From Deltaproteobacteria bacterium (GTDB lineage Bacteria; Desulfobacterota; Binatia; UBA9968), in the NCBI GenBank assembly GCA_005879435.1, contig VBKX01000227.1, positions 1-20,365 of the forward strand: a stretch of 20,365 nucleotides of DNA, written 5' to 3'. The translations under genes and the position numbers were made by a program. The notes below the pieces were generated by a model, which worked only from the letters and a program-made list of their open reading frames with translations, was not told where the DNA came from and ran no database searches. Of this stretch, positions 7,620 to 15,471 are shown piece by piece; the first letter of the stretch is position 1, and each line of letters starts with the position of its first letter.

Positions 7620-8222
7620 CTAGCTCTGAAAAATAAATTTTCCCTGAATCGCGTTGTGATCTTTGAGGTCGATGTTTTGGCCCAACGCAGGGTTGTTCAT
7701 CTTGTACTTGGTTGCCCTGGCCACATACGCCGGCGCGCCAGGAATCGTCGAAAATATCGAATCGCGAAGCGTTGTCACCTCGCCGTTGGGACCGCGAAAA
7801 GGCTCCATCTCACAGTCGGCAACGTTGCCGATGCGCAAGGTTCCCTTGCCTTCCGAAACTTCGAACGTGATAGGGGAGCGCTCTACCGAAACCACCTCGC
7901 CAATCAACTTCACGAGATCGGCGACGGGACCGCCCTGTTTGCCGGTGTAAACAGTGAGGAGGGCCTCTTCCTGCGGCTTCGTGGCGCGCGCATCGATATG
8001 CACCACAACGCGCCAGTTGCCTTTCAAGATGTTTCCGGGAACATGCGCCGTGAACCCCATGGTGAGCCCCGACACATCGACGCCATCGATCTCGCCTTTT
8101 TCGAAATGGTGCGCCAAAGCCGTATCGCAAGTTCCATTATCCGGGTCCATACCGACCCAGCAGGGACACAGCACGTCACAATTGCAAACTTCCAAAAGGC
8201 TGCCTTCGAGTTTGTAAGCCAT
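7620..8222 (-). CDS. DUF1326 domain protein, cysteine-rich
   Basis: 200 residues from ATG at 8222; AGAGGAGG just upstream fixes this start over one 42 bases earlier. It matches DUF1326: an N-terminal cysteine cluster EVCNCDVLCPCWVG (Cys13, 15, 19, 21), a further Cys32, and a His-His pair (AHHFEKGEIDG), then a beta-rich body ending near GKFIFQS. There is no signal peptide or membrane helix, so it is probably cytosolic. The cysteine cluster suggests metal or metal-cluster binding; the family has no established function. DUF1326 genes are, to my knowledge, often beside DUF2182, as here 42 bases downstream, and the molybdoenzyme follows. It is the first gene of that likely operon. Confidence 0.82.
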   Translation of the reverse strand: MAYKLEGSLLEVCNCDVLCPCWVGMDPDNGTCDTALAHHFEKGEIDGVDVSGLTMGFTAHVPGNILKGNWRVVVHIDARATKPQEEALLTVYTGKQGGPVADLVKLIGEVVSVERSPITFEVSEGKGTLRIGNVADCEMEPFRGPNGEVTTLRDSIFSTIPGAPAYVARATKYKMNNPALGQNIDLKDHNAIQGKFIFQS

Positions 8223-8320
8223 GGATCCTCCTCTTTCGCGGAACCGTCGCCGAATGATTCCCAACTGAACGATTTTTGAAAGTGCCCTACCAGCGGTCGT
8301 GTCCGTTAATTTATCGAATA

Positions 8321-8336
8321 TGACAAAAAGATGTCA
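8321..8336. promoter_or_regulatory. Small inverted repeat upstream of the DUF1326 operon
   Basis: The sequence TGACA-6 bases-TGTCA is a perfect 5-base inverted repeat about 100 bases before the start of DUF1326. Short symmetrical sites like this can be binding sites of dimeric regulators (GntR-type and similar). No convincing promoter elements are seen beside it, so it may be chance. Confidence 0.2.
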
Positions 8337-8341
8337 ACCCC

Positions 8342-8415
8342 ACCGGCGACAACGAACCAGCCGAAACTCCAGCCTTTTACCGGCGATAACGAACCAGCCG
8401 AAACTCCAGCCTTTT
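8342..8415. repeat. 37-bp tandem repeat, two copies
   Basis: Positions 8342-8378 and 8379-8415 are two directly adjacent 37-base copies that differ at only one base (GACAAC versus GATAAC). Both begin ACCGGCGA and end CAGCCTTTT. They lie just after the stop of the TctC-like gene (as read on the - strand) and before the DUF1326 operon. No strong hairpin is visible within a unit. A simple slippage duplication is the plainest reading. Confidence 0.9.
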
Positions 8416-8436
8416 TAATTTTTAACCTCCCCCAAC

Positions 8437-9507
8437 TTATCGCGCGGGCAGAGGGTCGGCGCCGGCGAGTTTCTGATACAGCTGCACGACTTCCTTATCT
8501 CGGGGCAATTCTTTGATCGCCCGCTCCAGGTCTTCGCCGCCCAACGGCGCGGGCTCGTCGCCCATCAGCTTTTTGAACTCCCCGGGAAACTCCGGATCGG
8601 AGAACGCCTTGCGCATCGCATCCCGAATGATTTGCACGCGCTCTTTGGGCGTGCCCGGCGGGAAGATATAGGGCCAGCGCGGATACTGAAAAGCGCGGAA
8701 CATGTCGAGCAGTTTGCGCTCCGTGCCCGACTTGGCAAAGCTGTCGAGATCCGGCAAGTGCGCAAATTTAGGATGATGTCGGCCCTTGGGAACGGTATAG
8801 GTCGCATGGAAATGAACAAGTTTCTTTTCGATCCACTCCGGATTTTCGATTACGAAGCGCGCCGCTCCAGTCGCATGGGCGTCGATCTCACCACGCTGGA
8901 GCGCGATGTATATCTCCGGGCCCGTAAAGCCGGTGACGAACTTCGGGTCTTTTAGATTCAACAGGTAGGCGACGAAACGCGCCGTGACATACACCGGGTG
9001 TCCGACCGCGTGAGCGCCGAACCTGAGGCCGCTGGTCGCTCGCAGTCTAGCAATGCTATCCAACCCCAAATCTCCCTTCGTATAGAAGACGTACGGATCG
9101 CCGGTGTCCGTCGAGCCCAAGTAGATCAGCTTGTCGAGATCGTAGTTGCTGCCCGGAAGACCCAAAATCGGACCGACTACCAATCCAGCGCCGATCGACC
9201 CGATCGTCAGGCCGTCGGGCCGGCTTGAGCTGTAGATGACGTTGGTCGCCTTTCTGCCGGCGGCGCCCTCGACAAATTCCACCATCAGAGTCGGCTTTCC
9301 GGGGATATATTTTTCGAGAAACTTCACCAGCGCTCTGGTCTGAAATTCACCGGAACCACCGGGGCCGCCGCCGCGAATTATCTTGATCGTTTTGCCTTTG
9401 TAGAAATCGGCCTGGGAGAATGCCTTGCCCGCCGGCAGACTAACGAATAGGCCGATCGCGACCACTTGAACGAACGCCGGAAGCACTGAAGTGTTATATG
9501 TTTTCAT
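8437..9507 (-). CDS. TctC/Bug-type solute-binding protein, exported
   Basis: 356 residues from ATG at 9507, with GGAG 8 bases upstream. A Sec signal peptide (hydrophobic 9-25, cleavage likely after AFSQA near 33) is followed by DFYKGKTIKIIRGGGPGG (34-51), the start typical of the tripartite tricarboxylate transporter binding-protein family. The body (EGAAGRKATNVIY, GSTDTGDPYVFY, FTGPEIYIALQRGEIDA) and the C-terminal PPGTPKERVQIIRDAMRKAF segment also fit. These periplasmic proteins bind small carboxylates or aromatic acids and hand them to TctAB. Neither tctA nor tctB is in the window, so this is an orphan binding protein, common in such families. Ligand unknown. Confidence 0.86.
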   Translation of the reverse strand: MKTYNTSVLPAFVQVVAIGLFVSLPAGKAFSQADFYKGKTIKIIRGGGPGGSGEFQTRALVKFLEKYIPGKPTLMVEFVEGAAGRKATNVIYSSSRPDGLTIGSIGAGLVVGPILGLPGSNYDLDKLIYLGSTDTGDPYVFYTKGDLGLDSIARLRATSGLRFGAHAVGHPVYVTARFVAYLLNLKDPKFVTGFTGPEIYIALQRGEIDAHATGAARFVIENPEWIEKKLVHFHATYTVPKGRHHPKFAHLPDLDSFAKSGTERKLLDMFRAFQYPRWPYIFPPGTPKERVQIIRDAMRKAFSDPEFPGEFKKLMGDEPAPLGGEDLERAIKELPRDKEVVQLYQKLAGADPLPAR

Positions 9508-9670
9508 AAATATCTCCGCAGTGTGTGAGACAACTTAATCCCTGGCTCGTGCCGAAGCAACATAATGCCGATTCACCGCAAAGGCAGAATAAGCAGAGAT
9601 TTTGATCTTAAACTCACCGACTACAGGGTGAACACTCCGATTCCACTTTCTCTAGCAATTCGAAGCACGG

Positions 9671-11104
9671 TTATGCCGCCGGAGATATCTTTTTCATTTT
9701 TATCGAAGTCAACAACGGGATCACACTGAGACCCAGGGCGAACAAGTAGGTTACGTTCATCGAAGCGGCGAAAACCTGAGTGTCCCCAGGGTCGGGCGTT
9801 GTCCCCGGATCTCCTGAATAAAATCGGAAGGCCAAGGTCAGAAATATCCCGCTGAGCGAGATTCCGAGCATGTGTCCCAGGCCGAAGATGCCATTGATTA
9901 GGCCTATGGCAATACCCCAATGTTCCTTAGGCAGCGAACTCACCATCACCGCCTGCGACGGCGTATTGAAGAGGGCCGATCCGATTCCAGTGAGCGCAAG
10001 CAAGATCGCGGACAAGATCCAATGGGAGTCGGCGTGCAGGTTAGCGCCGATTAAAAACGCGGCCATCAGGACCAGCACGCCCAGGATCAACAGGAAGCGC
10101 GCGCCGATACGATCCGTCAGGGCGCCGCTAACGGGCGAGAGCACCATGCTCAGCAGCGACGGCGCGAGAAAAATCAACCCGATGAAGCTCGGCGAGAGCT
10201 TGAGCACGTCCTGCAAATAGAAGGGCGTGACAAACGTCGTCAGCCCTTGAGTGATGCAGCACATGAGCAGGCCGAGCGAGCCAAAACCGAAGGCAGGAAC
10301 CGAAAAAAAAGACAGATCGATCATCGGGCTTTGGATTTTCTTCTCCTGCGCGATAAAACTCCAAAGCATCCCGACGAAAGCTAGAGCGAGCAGCGTTTGG
10401 CTGCCTGTGCCCATCACCTGAGCGATTTTTTGATCCAGCAGCATCGTGACGAGGATCGACAATCCAAGGAAGAGTAAAGCGCCCCGCCAATCGATCGACC
10501 GCGTTCGCGCGGCGGGGGACGCAACCGCCCGTCCGGTGATGGTGCTCAGCGCTATGCCAACCAAGCTCGGTAAAAACAGCAAGAAGAAAATGCCGCGCCA
10601 GTGGATCCAATCGATGATGAAACCACCAAGGGGCGGACCGACAAAGAAGCCAAACTGGTGGGACATGGCCATGAGTCCCTGAGCTCTTCCTTCGGATCCC
10701 TGCGGCATCGCCCTGAAGGCCAAAGTACGGCCGGACGATTGAATCATGGCGCCGCCCACGCCTTGGACAAAACGAAACAGGATCAGCTGCAAAACGTTCT
10801 GCGAGAGACCGCAGAGCAGCGAGCCGACGGCCATCGTCGCCATACCGCAGCCGTATAGGATGTGATGGCCGTAGATATCCCCGAGACGGCCGCACACGAC
10901 GCCCAGTCCGATCCCCGCCATCTGATAAATTATCAGGGCCCAGGAAATGCCGAGCATATCCGTATCCAAGGCTGTCGCCAGCGTCGGCACGGAGATCATA
11001 AATACTCGAGTGGAAATTCCCGCGATGGAAATTCCGATTACGGAATTGACGAGAGTGATTCTGCGGAGCCTGTCATTCGACAGTGTCTGGTTTTGTAGAT
11101 TCAA
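9671..11104 (-). CDS. MFS transporter, DHA2 (EmrB/QacA)-like drug or metabolite exporter
   Basis: 477 residues from TTG at 11104, supported by GAGAGG about 10 bases upstream. The hydrophobic pattern suggests about 14 transmembrane helices, as in the 14-TMS DHA2 group. Motif A is visible as GRLGDIYGHH (72-81) after helix 2, followed by GCGMATMAVGSLLCG and FRFVQGVGGAMI in helices 3-4, and FGFFVGPPLGGFIIDWIHWR in helix 5, all typical of EmrB/QacA-like proteins. A second-half motif GALTDRIG follows. It most likely exports small molecules with proton counterflow; the substrate is unknown. No EmrA-like membrane fusion partner or regulator gene is adjacent. Confidence 0.87.
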   Translation of the reverse strand: MNLQNQTLSNDRLRRITLVNSVIGISIAGISTRVFMISVPTLATALDTDMLGISWALIIYQMAGIGLGVVCGRLGDIYGHHILYGCGMATMAVGSLLCGLSQNVLQLILFRFVQGVGGAMIQSSGRTLAFRAMPQGSEGRAQGLMAMSHQFGFFVGPPLGGFIIDWIHWRGIFFLLFLPSLVGIALSTITGRAVASPAARTRSIDWRGALLFLGLSILVTMLLDQKIAQVMGTGSQTLLALAFVGMLWSFIAQEKKIQSPMIDLSFFSVPAFGFGSLGLLMCCITQGLTTFVTPFYLQDVLKLSPSFIGLIFLAPSLLSMVLSPVSGALTDRIGARFLLILGVLVLMAAFLIGANLHADSHWILSAILLALTGIGSALFNTPSQAVMVSSLPKEHWGIAIGLINGIFGLGHMLGISLSGIFLTLAFRFYSGDPGTTPDPGDTQVFAASMNVTYLFALGLSVIPLLTSIKMKKISPAA

Positions 11105-11598
11105 CGTTGTTAGCCTCTCACCCTACTCGGATTTTTACGTGGAAATCTTAGACTCCGGCGTAAGCGCCGCCGATGTAACGGTCTTGAACGCCGATCCTAC
11201 ACGGACAGGACTTGCAGAGCTACCGCGATCCGATGAAATTGCTCGATCCCGTCGAGTGTCGTCGTGCTATTGATGAAATCAATGCCCTAGGAATCGTGCT
11301 CGGCCTACTCGGCTGTCTCGCCCATCCTTAACAGCAGCAACTTCATATCGTGTTTCGACGATGGCGTAGAGGTCATGGACGAACGATCGGGCTCGACCAT
11401 CGCGAAGTATGCGGCCCCGCGTCGATAGCGACGAACCCCAATTCCGATATCCTTACGTGTAGAGTTTTTCTAGACTTGCCATTCCAATCCGACCGCGCTG
11501 TCGGATCGGATTTTCATGTCGGCCGGGACAGTCACAAAGGAAAGTTCACTCGTTCTGATAGGATGGTAATCTCGCAGTTGTCAGATTCGCTTAATTTT
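11105..11598. other. Non-coding stretch with possible decayed coding sequence
   Basis: About 490 bases between the MFS and repeat-lipoprotein genes. Two short open frames on + look somewhat protein-like: 11188-11331 (with ATG at 11233 giving MKLLDPVECRRAIDEINALG and on) and 11291-about 11427. Neither has a good ribosome-binding site or recognisable homology, so they may be gene fragments or chance. A 7-base inverted repeat ATCCGAC/GTCGGAT at 11487-11493 and 11500-11506, with a short T-run after it, could be a weak + strand terminator. Confidence 0.35.
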
Positions 11599-11877
11599 TT
11601 AATACTCCGACTGCTCACTCGACGGTTTCACGACCTTCTTCACTTCTTCGCTGCCAGCCTTCACCGCGTCACGGGTGCCCTCGCCGATATCCTTAACAAC
11701 ATCCCGCGTACCGTGACCAATCTCTCTCGTAACGTCCCGAGCACCATGGCCGATTTCTTTGGTCACATCGCGAGTCGTGTGGCCGATCGTTCGACCTGTT
11801 TCTTTAATCGGAGCACAACTCCACGCAATGCAGCCCACAATCAGCGATAAAGCAATTTTTCGTGAAGGGTTGAACAT
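11599..11877 (-). CDS. Small lipoprotein-like protein with 11-residue repeats
   Basis: 92 residues from ATG at 11877, with GGAG 5 bases upstream; longer upstream reading has no support. A signal sequence (hydrophobic 8-19) ends at a somewhat weak lipobox (AWSC, Cys21). Residues 31-74 are four tandem 11-residue units of the form IGHGTRDVTKE, and a fifth diverged unit follows (75-85). The period of 11, with charged and hydrophobic positions alternating, suggests a long amphipathic helix, reminiscent of LEA-type or apolipoprotein-type repeats; that comparison is mine and not a family match. It is probably attached to a membrane and might bind lipid or act in desiccation/osmotic stress. It is transcribed away from the receiver-domain gene. 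Confidence 0.72.
   Translation of the reverse strand: MFNPSRKIALSLIVGCIAWSCAPIKETGRTIGHTTRDVTKEIGHGARDVTREIGHGTRDVVKDIGEGTRDAVKAGSEEVKKVVKPSSEQSEY
11656..11787 (-). repeat. Four in-frame 33-bp units encoding an 11-residue repeat
   Basis: Within the small lipoprotein gene, codons 31-74 form four consecutive units IGHTTRDVTKE, IGHGARDVTRE, IGHGTRDVVKD and IGEGTRDAVKA. Conserved positions are Ile1, Gly2, Arg6, Asp7 and the charged ninth to eleventh residues. The units have diverged at base level, so this is an old protein repeat and not a recent duplication. Confidence 0.85.
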
Positions 11878-12303
11878 CGTCGCTCCGATCTGTCGCCATC
11901 TAACTTCTGAAACCGAGTATATCTCGAGGAAATTCCTTAGTCCTGCTAAACTGACCGAAAGAGGTTTGTCAGCTGGATTTCCACTTCGAATTAAGCGAAA
12001 AATAAAATTCGTCATTCGATCTTCCTGCTTTCGCCACCGTTTTTTCTCGGTGTTACCTTCCCTCGCTGAAAACCATCCAAAATCACAGCACTGCCGTCCG
12101 GATCAATTGGTTTGAATCATATCCCTGGAAACCATCCAGCCAATGTAGATATGACCGGTGACGGGAAGTATCTACTCCCCGGATCAAGTCTCTCCCCATG
12201 AAAATATTGCTTCGAAATGTCCCAGGAGGGTCACTTCTGGTAAGAAAGTACCAAGAAGATGGCATCTGCGTCGGCTGGCATCCTTTGTGCTCTAACCCGT
12301 TCC
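11878..12303. other. Divergent intergenic region
   Basis: About 425 bases between the repeat-lipoprotein gene (-) and the receiver-domain gene (+), expected to hold both promoters. On - a TATACT box at 11921-11916, about 39 bases before the lipoprotein start, could be a -10 element; it sits inside a small symmetrical sequence (CGAG-5-CTCG). No matching -35 is convincing. A 10-base direct repeat AAACCATCCA occurs at 12070-12079 and 12129-12138, the latter inside an inverted repeat CTGGA/TCCAG. No gene is supported here. Confidence 0.35.
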
Positions 12304-12693
12304 ATGAGCAACACAGCCAAGAAAATATTGATCGCCGACAGTAATGAAACTTCTCGGCAATCTCTCCGGGCATTCATCAATGGTTTGGGGCATGAGGTCT
12401 TCGAAGCCGCTACGGGACCAGAGGTCATTGACAGAGCTTCCAGCATACATCCCGATCTGATCATGATGGACCTTATCTTACCGGGCATGAACGGAGACGA
12501 AGCCACGGCGCGTCTAAAACGGAATATGTCCACGCGAAACATACCGGTGGTGATCAATACCGGCTGGACGACCGCCTGCAACGTTGAAGAGCGTGCAGAC
12601 CGCGCCCTTAATGCAGGGGCCGCAGAGATTCTATACAGACCATTTTACTTCCCGATGCTGCGAGATGTTCTACGCAGCTATTTGTTAGCCTAG
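12304..12693 (+). CDS. Stand-alone response-regulator receiver domain, atypical active site
   Basis: 129 residues from ATG at 12304: a single CheY-like receiver domain with no output domain. The phosphoacceptor is Asp56 in DLIMMDLILPGMNG (51-64), and the conserved Thr is Thr86. Two active-site positions differ from the norm: the acidic pair is Asp12-Ser13 (IADSNETSR), and the usual Lys before Pro-Phe is Arg112 (YRPF). Phosphorylation may therefore be altered. There is no ribosome-binding site before 12304; an in-frame ATG at 12259 would add 15 unlikely residues. No histidine kinase is in the window, so it is an orphan that would act through protein contact. Confidence 0.82.
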   Translation: MSNTAKKILIADSNETSRQSLRAFINGLGHEVFEAATGPEVIDRASSIHPDLIMMDLILPGMNGDEATARLKRNMSTRNIPVVINTGWTTACNVEERADRALNAGAAEILYRPFYFPMLRDVLRSYLLA

Positions 12694-12876
12694 AACGACC
12701 ACACCAACGAATCGCCCTCATAGAGTCCGTTATTCCCCAATGCTTCCATCGGGAATCCAAGCGAAGACCGAACCTGCCCGAGATTAAACCGTTCGGGGTG
12801 ATGGGTTGGGGTAAATTCTCATCTAGATGTTCTGATACCCTTCAGCTTGCTGCAGGTTAGTTCATTTCCCCGATTT

Positions 12877-13662
12877 TCAATACAACTCACCTTCACTCTT
12901 GCGCTCCTCGCGGGGTCGCCAGCGGAGGAGATAGGACTCCGCGCGGTTGATCACTTCGTTACAGATGACAACCACCATTGCGAGAACGAGAATCCCGCCG
13001 AGCGCGCCGGTGGTCGAAAACAGCGACGTGTTGTAATTGATCAAATAGCCCAAACCTTTGCTGGCGGCTATGAACTCTCCGACGACCGCGGCCACGATCG
13101 CATAAGGCAGGCTGATCTTCAGCCCCGTAGTTATCCACGGCACGATCGCCGGCAGCGTGATTTTCATCAGAATCTGCCGTTCCGTCGCGCCCATGATGCG
13201 CAGGATATTTTTGAGCTCCTCGTCGACGCCTTTCACGCCGGCATAAGTATTGAAGAACGTCAGAAAGAACACCACGCTCACGACCAGTATGACCTTTGAG
13301 GTCGGCCCGATGCCGAACCAGATGATAAACAACGGCGCCAGAGCGATGCGCGGAATGCCGTTGAACGCGACGACGTAGGGATCGAGAATTTGCGCCAAGG
13401 TCTCCCGGCGGCCCAGAGCAAAGCCCACGCCGATGCCGAAAATTGCGCCGATGAAAAAGCCGGTGAAGGTTTCGTAAAGGGTGATCGCCAAATGGCCGTA
13501 GATCGAGCCATCGGCGAACACCCCATAAAGATAGACAAAAACTAGGGACGGGCTCGACACCCAAAAAGGGTCGATCAATCTTCCCGAACTTAGCTCCCAA
13601 AAACCCAAAAGGAGCAGACCAAAGATCAGCCGGTAGAGATAAAGGCGAGGGCGACTGATCAT
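12877..13662 (-). CDS. ABC transporter permease, SsuC/TauC/NitT type
   Basis: 261 residues with about six transmembrane helices. The cytoplasmic EAA loop is at about 147-175 (DEELKNILRIMGATERQILM then KITLPAIVPWI), the ATPase contact site of binding-protein-dependent importers. The family moves sulfonates, taurine, nitrate, thiamine precursors or aromatic acids. Its ATG at 13662 overlaps the stop of the binding-protein gene by 4 bases (ATGA), showing translational coupling. It is the last gene of the operon; it ends in a charged tail (RWRPREERKSEGELY). Confidence 0.93.
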   Translation of the reverse strand: MISRPRLYLYRLIFGLLLLGFWELSSGRLIDPFWVSSPSLVFVYLYGVFADGSIYGHLAITLYETFTGFFIGAIFGIGVGFALGRRETLAQILDPYVVAFNGIPRIALAPLFIIWFGIGPTSKVILVVSVVFFLTFFNTYAGVKGVDEELKNILRIMGATERQILMKITLPAIVPWITTGLKISLPYAIVAAVVGEFIAASKGLGYLINYNTSLFSTTGALGGILVLAMVVVICNEVINRAESYLLRWRPREERKSEGELY

Positions 13663-14672
13663 TTCATCAGGAAGTCGTTAGTTACGATGTCCGCGTAGGC
13701 GATGCGTTTTTTCAATATACCCGCCTGCTCGAGAATATCCTGGGTGACTTGCACGCTGCGTTCACTGGTTCGGCCGTCTTTGCTTAGTGCCGGTCGAACC
13801 GCTTGAACTCCGGCCAGAAGAAGATCCGGTTGAATCGTGGTCATCGACGGTTTAAGTGCCTCAGCCATCTGTTCCGGCGTGCTTTGCAGCGCCCATTGGT
13901 TCGCCTTGGTCAAGGCACGCACCATTCGACGAATCGTATCTCCATCCTTGGCGACGGTCTCGGGACGCGCAATGAGATTTTCCATAAGGAACTCGGGAAT
14001 CGACGGATCTTCGCCTTTGGCGTTATTGATCAGCAGAATTGCATAGCCGCGGCTGATTGCGGTATCCGGAACCGGCGGCGCCGTCAACGCGACGTCGACT
14101 TTGCGGTTTTCCAGCGCCGCGAGCCAGGTCGGCCCCGAGCCAATAGGAACAATATTGACGTCCTGTTGAGGATTGTAACCCGCTTTGCGAATCACGAACG
14201 CGGCGAGGTGCGCTGTCAGCGCGCCGGGATTCGTCACGCCGACCGTCAACCCCTTGAGCGCTTTGATTTTGTCGGCGAGCGGCATGGATTCTGTAACGCC
14301 TTTGGATTTTGCTACATCCTTATGCATCGCCCAGTTGATAAACAACTTATTCAGGCCACTCATCACCATGATCAATTTCTTGCCTTCCTGCTGGGCAAGA
14401 ACGACGTTATCACCGGTGGTAAAACTGAAGTCGACATCGCCCGCGATCAGCGCGCGAATGTCAGGTCCGCCGCCGTTGGTCGACGTAACGTCCACCTCCA
14501 ATTTTTCATCCGCGAAGAAACCCTTGTTCTGTGCCAGAAACACCGGGGTCATCGAGTGCGCGATCACGGGTATCGTGATCTTAACCTTTTTTGGAGCTTG
14601 CGCTTGCACCGGCAAGGACGAGCATTCCAGATAGAATAAGGTACTGGCCAAAATAATCATGAATCGTTTCAT
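13659..14672 (-). CDS. ABC substrate-binding protein, NMT1/SsuA-like
   Basis: 337 residues from ATG at 14672, with AGGGG about 8 bases upstream. The start is chosen over an in-frame one at 14729 because it overlaps the ATPase stop as ATGA and gives a clean signal peptide (hydrophobic 4-14, likely cleavage near QAQA, 21-26). The mature part begins PKKVKITIPVIAHSMTPVFL, then ...FLAQNKGFF, and has GDVDFSFTTGD, LKGLTVGVTNPGALTAHLAA and KVDVALTAPPVP, the layout of NMT1/SsuA/TauA-type periplasmic proteins. It delivers a small organic ligand to the permease and ATPase on either side; ligand unknown. Confidence 0.92.
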   Translation of the reverse strand: MKRFMIILASTLFYLECSSLPVQAQAPKKVKITIPVIAHSMTPVFLAQNKGFFADEKLEVDVTSTNGGGPDIRALIAGDVDFSFTTGDNVVLAQQEGKKLIMVMSGLNKLFINWAMHKDVAKSKGVTESMPLADKIKALKGLTVGVTNPGALTAHLAAFVIRKAGYNPQQDVNIVPIGSGPTWLAALENRKVDVALTAPPVPDTAISRGYAILLINNAKGEDPSIPEFLMENLIARPETVAKDGDTIRRMVRALTKANQWALQSTPEQMAEALKPSMTTIQPDLLLAGVQAVRPALSKDGRTSERSVQVTQDILEQAGILKKRIAYADIVTNDFLMK

Positions 14673-15463
14673 ATCAATTCCCCTTTCGCCGATTCGCTTA
14701 AAGTGACTTCGGGACGGAGCTGCTGCCACAATCTTTCATAGGACGAACGAAACTGTGCATCTTCGTGGATCTTGAAAACATCCCGCGGCCGCGGGATAGC
14801 GATCTGTTCGATGGACTTGATCCGGCCGGGCCTGGCGCTCATCAGCACGACGCGGTCCGCCAGCGTAATCGCTTCGATGAGATCATGGGTGATGAACACG
14901 ATCGTCTTTTTCGACGCGGCCCAGAGTTTCAAGAGCTGATCCTGTAATACGATTCTCGTCTGCGCGTCCAGAGGACCGAAAGGTTCGTCCATCAGGATCA
15001 GCTCGGGGTCATAAATCAGCGTACGAATAATATTGGCGCGCTGGCGCATGCCACCCGACAACTCATGTGGATAGTGGTCTTCAAAGCCGCTCAAGCCGAC
15101 TTGATCGATCAAGTCCCGCGCTTGAGCGCGCCGCACGCTCTTCTCAATGGCTCTAATCTCCAACGCAATCTCGACGTTTTCGATCAGGGTACGCCAGGGC
15201 AGCAGGTTATCCTTCTGCGTCACGTAGCCAATTTTTGTAGTGATACCGTCGATGGGCGCGCCGCGAAAAACGATACGCCCCATGCTCGATCGCATCAGGC
15301 CGACGATCAAATTGAGTAGTGTCGACTTGCCGCAACCGGATGGGCCGACAACGCTGACGAATTCGCCCTCGGCGATCGTCAGATCCACCGAGTCGAGGGC
15401 TAAAACTCTTTTGCCTCGAACCTGATACTCCTTGCGAACGTTTTCGATGGAAAGCAGCGCCAC
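14669..15463 (-). CDS. ABC transporter ATP-binding protein, SsuB/TauB type
   Basis: 264 residues from GTG at 15463, with AGGAG 8 bases upstream. All nucleotide-binding motifs are intact: Walker A GPSGCGKST (40-48), Q-loop YVTQKDNLLPW (80-90), signature LSGGMRQR (135-142), Walker B LILMDEPFGPLD (155-166) and the switch His193 (FITHDLIEAI). It powers import by the permease and binding protein that follow. The gene begins 8 bases after the beta-propeller gene ends and its stop overlaps the next start by 4 bases, so it sits in the middle of one transcript. Confidence 0.95.
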   Translation of the reverse strand: MALLSIENVRKEYQVRGKRVLALDSVDLTIAEGEFVSVVGPSGCGKSTLLNLIVGLMRSSMGRIVFRGAPIDGITTKIGYVTQKDNLLPWRTLIENVEIALEIRAIEKSVRRAQARDLIDQVGLSGFEDHYPHELSGGMRQRANIIRTLIYDPELILMDEPFGPLDAQTRIVLQDQLLKLWAASKKTIVFITHDLIEAITLADRVVLMSARPGRIKSIEQIAIPRPRDVFKIHEDAQFRSSYERLWQQLRPEVTLSESAKGELI

Positions 15464-15471
15464 CGCAGCTC

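Noticed and set aside
9603..9630. Possible hairpin TCACC/GGTGA after the MFS gene
   Set aside because: Only a 5-base stem with an 8-base loop and no following T-run on either strand.
11350..11850. A 166-codon open frame on + spanning the intergenic region and the repeat lipoprotein
   Set aside because: Its second half is antisense to the 11-residue repeat gene, which has a signal sequence, ribosome-binding site and periodic protein pattern.
12198..12344. A 48-codon frame starting at ATG 12198 that overlaps the start of the receiver gene
   Set aside because: There is no ribosome-binding site (CTCTCCCC before the ATG) and the translation shows no known feature; an upstream leader peptide cannot be excluded but is not supported.
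13803..14639. A 278-codon open frame on the + strand opposite the ABC binding-protein gene
   Set aside because: Long only because of GC-rich codon pairing; translation is Arg/His-rich and lacks any domain, while the other strand encodes a clear binding protein in an operon.
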